Below, piece after piece: positions 55,975-64,000 of a stretch of 64,000 bases of DNA. Made by a program: the position numbers and the translations under genes. This stretch comes from Diploptera punctata (taxonomy: Eukaryota > Arthropoda > Insecta > Blattodea > Blaberidae), in NCBI GenBank assembly GCA_030220185.1, contig JASPKZ010007546.1, positions 105,001 through 169,000 of the forward strand, given 5' to 3'. The notes below the pieces were generated by a model. It was not told where the DNA came from and did no database searches. It was given only the letters and a program-made list of their open reading frames with translations. Numbering within the stretch: position 1 is the first letter of the stretch; every line of letters starts with the position of its first letter.

Positions 55975-56860
55975 CAAGAAAACAGAGAACGAAGGCAACC
56001 TTTTAAATTCAGGAATTCGAATATTTTATCACAATTTGTCCATCAGCATACTTTGCTTTTGTGAAATCCTTTTTGTATAATTTTCTTCTATTTGGCTTTA
56101 TCTGTTATAATTTTTAAATTATAACTATAGTTATAGGCTTACGTGAAAAATATTACCTATTCATCCAGCTCATACTCCACATCAGTTGCCATTGTTTACA
56201 GACTTACCTATAATGAGTTTAAAAGACTATACCTCTACATAATAGGAATAAATTCCCATCAACACATATGACGCATATCACTGTTATGAAAGGCATGAAA
56301 ATGTGATAATACTGTTAGAAAGTTCCACTGTATAAAATATAATTAGAATATTTTTACAGATTTAAAGGTCATTACTAACAAAGAAACTGTCAACCATTTC
56401 ATGTTGAAACCTACCTAGAAATTTCTCCCAGTGAAGCGTCATGATATACCAAAGAGTATCCAAAAATTATCTGCCGCTTTTAATTGCAAGACACTAAATA
56501 CAGCCCCAAATCTCTCATTTAAACTCGGGAAGTAATAAAACTCCTGAATTGGACGATTGGATAACCTCACAATTTGCCGTCCACGCCGCGTCCCTTCTCA
56601 CTGCAATATGTTTTACTCGTGCAGGGAGTCCATCAGCTTCACATAGTGGGTTGCCATTGCTGGATTTTGGCTTCGATTTCTGTGCCTTGCAGTTAAAAAC
56701 GGCAGATAGTTTTTTGACACAGTCTTGATACATCACAATGCTTTTTTAGGGTGGACAGAGAGAACAATAGTTTAACCTATTGTAAAGTCGCGATATGAAC
56801 ATATACAGTTAAAGCGCTAACAAAAAATGCATTTAATTAAAACATCATATATATATATAT
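55975..56860. other. unassigned sequence
   Basis: About 890 AT-rich bases; no supportable feature. Confidence 0.5.
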
Positions 56861-56867
56861 ATATATA

Positions 56868-57174
56868 CCGTGTGACCCAAAAGTCGGTCGACAAATGGAA
56901 GTTTTCTCATTAGCAAGAATGTGCTATTTTAGATATATTTTTATTCTGGTAACAATGAAACAATACAATAAAAAGAAAATAATTATTAAACAATGATACA
57001 CTTTCAAATGTCAGTGCTGAATTTCGTGATCGAGTGAGAAATTTCTCCAGGCGGATGGACGTCACTTTGAACATCTGCATTCGATCTGAAATAAAATCAA
57101 TAAGTGTGGTTAGTTTTAACATTTTAACATCAGCCAAATTTCTCCCAATTGCCAACCGACTTTTGGGCCACACG
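56868..57174. mobile_element. short TIR element
   Basis: Terminal inverted repeats of about 25 bases: gtgtgacccaaaagtcgg at 56870 pairs with ccgacttttgggccacac at 57156. Flanked by TA-rich sequence, as expected for TA-target elements. The interior of about 250 bases has a minus-strand open frame without a family match that I trust. Confidence 0.72.
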
Positions 57175-57396
57175 AAGCATATATATAATTTAATAAATAA
57201 TTATTGAATTTCGTTTTTAACGAAAAACCAAGTCTTTAAAAAAAATATATTTGTATTTTGAATCATTGTAGCATTTGTTTAACTTCTATAATATTTTTCT
57301 GTACATACGATGTTCATCTACAATAACAACAATTTATTTAAATATTTATGGTATTTAGAATATAAACATAAAATGTGTGTTCTCGTTGTTTTGCAG

Positions 57397-57444
57397 GAGC
57401 CTGGTTGTGACGTAATGACTACGCAATATCGGTCTATAAATAAG
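57397..57444 (+). other. candidate 16-residue exon, possibly Wnt-like
   Basis: A 48-base in-frame segment between a strong acceptor (gttgttttgcag) and a strong donor (gtaagc) encodes EPGCDVMTTQYRSINK. GCDVM followed by Y-R resembles the Wnt C-terminal GC(D/E)xMCCGRGY block, but the CCGRG core is not there. It is on the same strand as, and 17 kb downstream of, the Wnt exon relic, the order expected for a Wnt gene. It could equally be chance. Confidence 0.25.
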
Positions 57445-57624
57445 GTAAGCAATGTTGTTGATATATTTCCCGCTGCGTATTGTAAAATCCACTACAACAG
57501 GTTATGATGGAATATAAATGGATTCAAACGATATGTGATAGAAATCTCATTCGACGTGTTATAGAGTACAATACCACCTGCTACCATCATGAATTAACTT
57601 CAGCATTTTCAAGTAAAAAAAAAA

Positions 57625-59354
57625 TATATATTTCCAGCAAGATGATGTCCTCTTCTTTGTTTATGTATTGAAATATGTGGGAAATTTTATTATGTGAATT
57701 TATTTGATTTATGATATTCTTATGAATTTCATATCGAATATAGGTAGCATAACAAATTTAACTTTGAACACATAATTGTGCGATTATTAAATAAATATAT
57801 AGGGTGTAACTAAATTCTAATATATTTCCAGCAAGATGATGTCCTCTTCTTTGTTTGTGTATTGAAATATGTGGGAAATTTTATTATGTGATTTTATTTG
57901 ATTTATGATATTCTTATGAATTTCATATCGAATATAGGTAGCATAACAAATTTAACTTTGAAAACATAATTGTGCGATTATTAAATAAATATATAGGGTG
58001 TAACTAAATTCTAATATATTTCCAGCAAGATGATGTCCTCTTCTTTGTTTGTGTATTGAAATATGTGGGAAATTTTATTATGTGATTTTATTTGATTTAT
58101 GATATTCTTATGAATTTCATATCGAATATAGGTAGCATAACAAATTTAACTTTGAAAACATAATTGTGCGATTATTAAATAAATATATAGGGCGTAACTA
58201 AATTCTAATATATTTCCAGCAAGATGATGTCCTCTTCTTTGTTTGTGTATTGAAATATGTGGGAAATTTTATTATGTGATTTTATTTGATTTATGATATT
58301 CTTATGAATTTCATATCGAATATAGGTAGCATAACAAATTTAACTTTGAAAACATAATTGTGCGATTATTAAATAAATATATAGGGCGTAACTAAATTCT
58401 AATATATTTCCAGCAAGATGATGTCCTCTTCTTTGTTTGTGTATTGAAATATGTGGGAAATTTTATTATGTGATTTTATTTGATTTATGATATTCTTATG
58501 AATTTCATATCGAATATAGGTAGCATAACAAATTTAACTTTGAAAACATAATTGTGCGATTATTAAATAAATATATAGGGCGTAACTAAATTCTAATATA
58601 TTTCCAGCAAGATGATGTCCTCTTCTTTGTTTGTGTATTGAAATATGTGGGAAATTTTATTATGTGATTTTATTTGATTTATGATATTCTTATGAATTTC
58701 ATATCGAATATAGGTAGCATAACAAATTTAACTTTGAAAACATAATTGTGCGATTATTAAATAAATATATAGGGTGTAACTAAATTCTAATATATTTCCA
58801 GCAAGATGATGTCCTCTTCTTTGTTTGTGTATTGAAATATGTGGGAAATTTTATTATGTGATTTTATTTGATTTATGATATTCTTATGAATTTCATATCG
58901 AATGAATATAGGTAGCATAACAAATTTAACTTTGAAAACATAATTGTGCGATTATTAAATAAATATATAGGGCGTAACTAAATTCTAATATATTTCCAGC
59001 AAGATGATGTCCTCTTCTTTGTTTGTGTATTGAAATATGTGGGAAATTTTATTATGTGATTTTATTTGATTTATGATATTCTTATGAATTTCATATCGAA
59101 TATAGGTAGCATAACAATTTAACTTTGAAAACATAATTGTGCGATTATTAAATAAATATATAGGGTGTAACTAAATTCTAATATATTTCCAGCGAGATAA
59201 TGTCCTCTTCTTTGTTTGTGTATTGAAATATGTGGGAAATTTTACTATGTGATTTTATTTGATTTATGATATTCTTATGAATTTTATATAGAATATAGGC
59301 AGCATAACAAATTTAACCTTGAAAATATAACGGTGCGATTATTAAATAAATATA
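57625..59354 (+). repeat. 194-bp satellite array, nine units
   Basis: The marker tttccagcaagatgatgtcc recurs at 57631, 57825, 58019, 58213, 58407, 58601, 58795, 58993 and 59186 (the last as tttccagcgagataatg). Spacing is exactly 194 bases for six intervals, then 198 (a 4-base atga insertion) and 193. Units differ by only a few substitutions except the last, which is more diverged. Each unit contains agggtgtaactaaattc, identical to the end of the adjoining transposon. Confidence 0.97.
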
Positions 59355-59898
59355 CAGGGTGTAACTAAATTCCCATTTCAGACTTTGAGGACGTGTAGTG
59401 GAACCAAGACGGTTACGCTTAGCATAGGAACTCATGTCCGGAAACGTACCGTTTTCCCGCTACACGCAAGCAAAATACCACAACACACTTCCCACTTCTT
59501 CCGAATTTTCGGCGCCAAAGACTCTGCACATCCTCCCGACTTGACTTGCTAGACTACCACCTGTGGAGTCACAAGAAATCCTTGATTTACTAGACCTCTG
59601 TGGAATCCGAGGAATTCCTACTAGCGCGGGTTATAATTGCGTCGGATGTTGCAGGACCAAGGATTGGTGGTCGAGTGAACCAGAACATGATACGGAGGTA
59701 CGTAGATGGTCGTCACCAGCCCTTCTTGTGGACCCAGACAACAAGTAGCACGCGTTCAGAGAGTAACGTGTGCTGTGGTAGTTTGCGTATAGCGGGAAAA
59801 CGGTACGTTTCCGGTCATGAGTTCATATGTTAAATGTAATCGTCTTAGTCCCCATTACACGTCCTCAAAGTCTGTAATGATAATTTAATTATACCCTG
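59355..59898 (+). mobile_element. mariner-type deletion derivative
   Basis: 544-base element with long inverted repeats of about 150 bases: cagggtgtaactaaattccc on the left and ataattaaattatcattaca-type complement on the right, through ggaaacgtaccgttttccc. Flanked by TA-rich target sequence. The interior encodes, on the plus strand, LDYHLWSHKKSLIY, a stop, TSVESEEFLLARVIIASDV and NQNMIRRYVDGRHQPFLW, the last part of a mariner-type transposase including the third catalytic Asp (LDYHLW). Confidence 0.78.
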
Positions 59899-60025
59899 TA
59901 TATATACACACTGCACCATAGCTCCACCATGAATTTCCGTACACTTTGTTAAAGGTTATTCCTGTATTCCGAGAATAAGTAACCTCATAATATTATGATA
60001 AACAAGTAAATCCGTGGTATGATAC

Positions 60026-61358
60026 ACCGTGTTCCAAAACTATGGACGGGATTTCAAAGTTGTTTAATTTCCCTTCCAAGAACAAAACCTACATGGGATT
60101 AAAGAGAAACTCTTCGAGTTTTCATAACATACTTTATGAGTGTTCGATGTGAGCACATTTCGTTACACGGCACACATCTAGCCGATAGTCGAACTCCTCC
60201 CAAACCTTGGTCAGCATATTATGAGTAACGGATTCAACAGCAGCAACAATCCTTCTTACGTCTGGAAGATCGACGGAAAGTGGTAGTACGTACAGATGGT
60301 CCTTCATATACCCCCACAGGAAGAAATCACAAGGTGTGAGATCTGGAGACCGTGAAGGTCATCGGGAATAAACCATATCATCCGGACCGATGCGTCCTAT
60401 CCATCGTCGGGATCATTATCGTACAACCACTGTCGCAAATCATTAAGGAAATGAGGTGGTGCGCCGTCTTGTTGCCAAATTAAGCCTTGACGTGCAGACT
60501 CATTTAGCTGAGGAAAAAGATAAATCTGCAGCACATCCACATACGAGATGCCTGACGCTGTTTTTTAATTGAAAGCGAACGGCCCGTAGGCTTGTTATTT
60601 GGATATAGCACAGAAAACATTGACCTTCGGTGAATCTCTTTCATGTTGGATTATTGCATATAGATTCGCCACCCCCGAAATACGCACATTATGTTTATTC
60701 ACCTTGCCACTGGTATGAAAACATGCTTCATCGCTAAACACAAAACGACTAAAATTAGCTTCATCGTTTTCTAGTGAACGTTGCATTTCGACGCAGAAAT
60801 TGGTGCGTGCAACTAGGTCCGCAGGTTTTAGGGCATGCAGTTACTGCTAACGGTAAGGAGGCATATGAAGCCGCTTTCGTATAACTTTCCATAATTTCGT
60901 AGTAGGCATTTACAGTTCACGACTAGCACGCCGCGCAGATTTTTGTGGACTACGTATGAAAGCTGCTTTGACATTTTCAGTTGTTTCAATTGGTGTTCGA
61001 GGACAACCTGAACTTTTCCTTTTAAATATACATCCAGTAGTTTCTAACTGTCTATACCACCGACAGATAGTCTTGTCTGTCGGAGGATCAATTCCAAATT
61101 GCCGTCGGATAGCTCGCTGCACTGCAACAATGGAACCAAACCTCGCAAATTGCAACACACAAAATTACTTCTGTACAGGAGTCGCCATTTTCAGAAATTT
61201 AACGCTGTGACGTAATAATGGCAAGAAACAAATTACTGCATACAGGATATGAAACATTCACAGTTTGTCTTTCATTATAGAAAATAATCACGCATCCAAT
61301 TTCGTTTGTAAATCTGTACCAACTACTTAAAGCCCCGTCAATCATTTTGGAACACGGT
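60026..61358 (-). mobile_element. near full-length mariner-type transposon, inactive
   Basis: Terminal inverted repeats of about 35 bases: accgtgttccaaaactatgg at 60026 pairs with atcattttggaacacggt at 61341. 1.33 kb long, of normal mariner size, with the dead transposase gene on the minus strand. A TA-rich tract and SINE-1 follow on the right. Confidence 0.87.
60134..61188 (-). pseudogene. mariner-type transposase (DD34D), broken
   Basis: Starts MATPVQK at 61188, then an in-frame TAA at 61165, then LQFARFGSIVAVQRAIRRQF, GIDPPTDKTICRWYRQLE (N-terminal helix-turn-helix), SPQKSARRASREL, SRFVFSDEACFHTSGKVNKH (first catalytic Asp), VNVFCAISK, a stop, IWQQDGAPPHFLNDLRQWL (second Asp), then RSPDLTPCDFFLWG-type sequence in a shifted and partly decayed form (third Asp), ending with WEEFDYRLDVCRVTKCAHIE and a stop at 60134. 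The ordering and spacing fit a mariner-like transposase of about 350 residues. At least three stops and a net frameshift disable it. Confidence 0.85.
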
Positions 61359-61371
61359 ATATATATATATA

Positions 61372-61718
61372 TCCATCCATAGTAATTCTGCCCGAAGGCA
61401 GGTTCTTCACTGCAATAATAGCATTTTCATGCTATGCTTGCAGCTTTACTAGGGAATTGTGTAGGTGTGGTAGCTTCCCGTTGCTTTCCACACCGGTGAA
61501 GGATGATGATGATGATGATAATGGTAAGGATGATAATGATAAGGATGATGGCCATATGATTTCGGGGACCGTTTGCGCCTTAACGTTTTCCTGACATTTG
61601 TCTTACAGGTGAGGAAAAACCCCGATAAAAACCTCACCCAGAAAAACTGCCCCGACCGGGGATCGAACCCGGGCCCGCTGAGTGACAAGGCAGCACGCTA
61701 CCTCGAGACCACAGCGGT

Positions 61719-61722
<4 letters not shown>
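61372..61722 (-). mobile_element. SINE-1 copy 4, between (TA)n tracts
   Basis: Full-length minus-strand SINE-1 with a (GAT)/(GATAAG)-rich stretch at 61500-61552. The left border follows (TA)n at 61358-61371; the right border meets (TA)n at 61723-61757. Confidence 0.87.
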
Positions 61723-61761
<39 letters not shown>

Positions 61762-62217
61762 GTGAGGTTAATATTTTCGGCAGAAGATGGCAGCGCTAAT
61801 ATTTATTGTTATTTATTTACTTCGATCAGATTTTAAATGAAAGTTTTTGCTGTTATTTATGGAAATAATGTTATCGCATTTCGTTAAATAGTTTTATTGA
61901 AGTAGTTATTCAATTGTTCCATGAGGCTAGATGCATTCCGTTCCACACCCCTCGGGATGTTAAATGGGCTAACCCTTACATGACAGAGGTATCCAATGAA
62001 TATTATTCTTTCATCTATAGCTAGGTGTTGCTAATCGCATTTTCAATAATATTGTAGGCCGTCAGATCATTTAAAAAGCACAGTATTTGCCAGCGCTCTC
62101 CTCTTAGACAAGTAACATGGCACAGGGGACAGGAATTGGCAAAATAGTCAGAGAAGGAAGCGAATCGACAGCATATTATTAATATATTTTCCGCAAGCAG
62201 ACTATTTAACTTGATTA

Positions 62218-62255
<38 letters not shown>
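62218..62255. repeat. (TA)n microsatellite
   Basis: About 19 TA units; also a shorter (TA)n tract at 62773-62794. Confidence 0.93.
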
Positions 62256-62257
<2 letters not shown>

Positions 62258-62924
62258 TTTGAAATAATTGACGGCGCACATATAATTTTCAAATCCCAGA
62301 ACGAAGCCACTGCGCATGATAAGAGGTCAGCTATTTGATTCACAAGTATACAACTATCGTATTTCAGAAACTAAAATCCGTTCTATTTCGTTGAGTGTCG
62401 TGCAATGGAAAACAATTTCACGTAAATAAGTAGTGCGGTAAATGCTTCAAATAATACAAATCAAAACAAATTAAACAAAACAAAGAAAATTAATTGAAGT
62501 AAGGACGAGAGAAAAAAAAAGCATGACAGCAGGATCCAACACGCAAACTCATTCTTGGGAAACTCCCTCCTATAGACCACAACCGTCCCTGCTAGAAACT
62601 GCCTCTATGAAGCGATGCAATATTCCAGGACAAACTTGTATAATAAAATTAGATATTAACTTTACTTAATTTAAATTATGTAGACACGTTTTGCATTAGT
62701 AGTGGAAATAAATATTTTGTTATGCCTTGTATTTTTAAACAAAATAATGAGACGTTACAATCTTTATTCATTATATATATATATATATATATATGAGATG
62801 TTTTGTTTAATTACTTATTTCCCTACACACACATAAACACACACACATTTATTTATATAACGATGCCTGGTAACGTATAGGCTATATGAAAATTAATGAC
62901 GTTATTACAAAAAAAAACTTTTTT

Positions 62925-62996
62925 GACCAGGATCGAATCCTGGCGTGGTCGTCGCAAGAGAGCATCTTACCGACTGCTCTACTGAAGCGAATGATA
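62925..62996 (-). mobile_element. tRNA-like sequence
   Basis: On the minus strand cttcagtagagcagtcgg (A box region), ctctcttgcgacgaccac and ccaggattcgatcctgg (T arm with a perfect ccagg stem) are tRNA-like. The acceptor stem is not convincing. Probably a SINE head or tRNA pseudogene. Confidence 0.4.
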
Positions 62997-63147
62997 CGAA
63001 TAACGCATGAAGAAAGACTTACGCCGCCGGATTTGATCTCAAATGAGACAGCACACGTAACAACTTACAAGTGTGAATAGCTCTTCAGAACGTTAACTTT
63101 CCATCATTAAGAGTTAAGCCAACTTTTTTTCAAAGGCTGTACGATTG

Positions 63148-63150
63148 TAA

Positions 63151-63181
<31 letters not shown>
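63148..63181. repeat. (GT)n microsatellite
   Basis: About 16 GT units. Confidence 0.93.
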
Positions 63182-63184
63182 CTG

Positions 63185-63812
63185 TTAACTTACTAGCGGC
63201 CACAATTTTTTTCTCGGAACAAATATCGGTATATAACAATCAATCAAATAGGTACGGCCGGGTTCGTTAACGAGCAAAATCTGACTATTAGGAGTAATTA
63301 ATCTGAAACAAAAATTTCAAAATCGCTGTAGCTTTCGTAATTTTCGATGCAAAGATAATCAATGTATGCCATTTAAATAACACGAGAAATATGTTCTCCA
63401 AAATTGAGCGAAATCAAACCATTAGAAGTGTGGATTTGCCTGACACCCGATTTTAAAAATTCGTTCTAACAGCTGCCATGTTCGCTTTGTCGCATTGTAA
63501 ATACATTCCATACAATTTAATTAACAGTAGTATATTAAGATGCGAGGTTAGGAAGTGGTCGCTAATGAAGAGAGGAAATGTTTAAAAACCGAGCGATAGC
63601 GAGGTTTTTAATCTCCGAGATTCTGTAAAACACTTCACAAGATTGCATTGTACATTATTTGTTGCGCGATGGTGTTTTCAAAATAATAAATAATAGTAAA
63701 ATAATATCTTTGTTGGAAATATTTGCGTTCATTATAAACAATTGGTTAACGTTAACAGTGTGGGCAATGTTTATTAGTTGTGATTACAGCAGGCCGTAAC
63801 ATCAATCAATCA
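63185..63812. other. unassigned sequence
   Basis: About 630 bases; no supportable gene. Confidence 0.5.
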
Positions 63813-63814
63813 TA

Positions 63815-64000
63815 AAATGGCGGTAATTATATATTTATTGTTTTATATTGTTTCAAATAAACTTCAGTTCATTTAAAATGCAGTGATTTGTTTCATGTAA
63901 CGTGTATTAACACTACCTTTTTGTATATACATTGTACGGAGTATACATAAAGGGCAGTGGTTTTACTTCCTGCACGTGTTTTATAACATGTAATATTACA
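63815..64000 (-). repeat. dispersed repeat R, copy 2 (runs off the window)
   Basis: The complement reads aaaccactgccctttatgta, ctccgtacaatgtatatac and aaatgaactgaagtttattt, matching 33705-33895. The element continues beyond the window end. Confidence 0.65.

Noticed and set aside
55684..56080. Open frames rich in VC, YI and TH repeats
   Set aside because: Artefacts of (TA)n and (CA)n microsatellites.
57625..59354. Regular repeats considered as a CRISPR array
   Set aside because: Units are contiguous 194-bp copies without spacers, in an insect-like genome with no cas genes.

Overview
This 64 kb window looks like a gene-poor, AT-rich, repeat-packed stretch of an insect genome. The mix fits a cockroach or termite (Blattodea): abundant tRNA-derived SINEs, several non-LTR retrotransposon (LINE) families, Penelope-like elements, mariner/pogo/hAT relics and long (TA)n microsatellites. 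The species call is inference; nothing here proves it. I see no intact host protein gene, no rRNA, no convincing functional tRNA, no CRISPR array and no bacterial-type operon.

Layout. 0-7 kb: a SINE-like element, a repeat with an internal duplication, a MITE, and a nested LINE block (LINE-C interrupted by a SINE and by LINE-B). 7-15 kb: LINE-B, two more MITE copies, a foldback element and a LINE-A relic. 15-20 kb: relics of an arthropod repeat-protein family, a hAT-like element with a CGGBP1-like pseudogene, and an 11-bp tandem array joined to a LINE-F end. 20-30 kb: SINEs, LINE fragments, a TIR element and a three-level nest (LINE-A, LINE-B, SINE-3). 30-39 kb: pogo/Tc-like transposase relic, SINEs, tRNA-like sequences. 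39.3-40.5 kb: the only recognisable host-gene remnant, a decayed Wnt exon with the near-diagnostic block VECKYHGVSGSC, abutting a GC-rich 131-bp tandem array. 40.9-45.7 kb: two head-to-head Penelope-like pairs, one inserted in a LINE-A and itself split by another LINE-A. 45.8-52.5 kb: SINEs and DDE transposase relics. 52.5-56.9 kb: LINE relics and microsatellites. 57.4-61.4 kb: a possible further Wnt-like exon, a very uniform 194-bp satellite, a mariner deletion derivative and a nearly full-length dead mariner. 61.4-64 kb: SINE and low-complexity sequence.

Family labels used here are my own. LINE-A: RT whose C-terminus ends near MNLRVR, 3' end near gtgccagtgagt. LINE-B: RT with KIMAFQG and a (GAA)n or (GAT)n tail. 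LINE-C/D: RT with WHGHVQRM-type C-termini. LINE-E: RT with an RMSPDRTVRLARD end. LINE-F: RT with a WNSLP C-terminus and a 3' end reading ccaccaggctaaataaa. LINE-G: C-terminal CxxCG...HILxxC. SINE-1 to SINE-4: four tRNA-headed families. The window's main story is layered insertion: target-site duplications allow the order of events to be read at several places.
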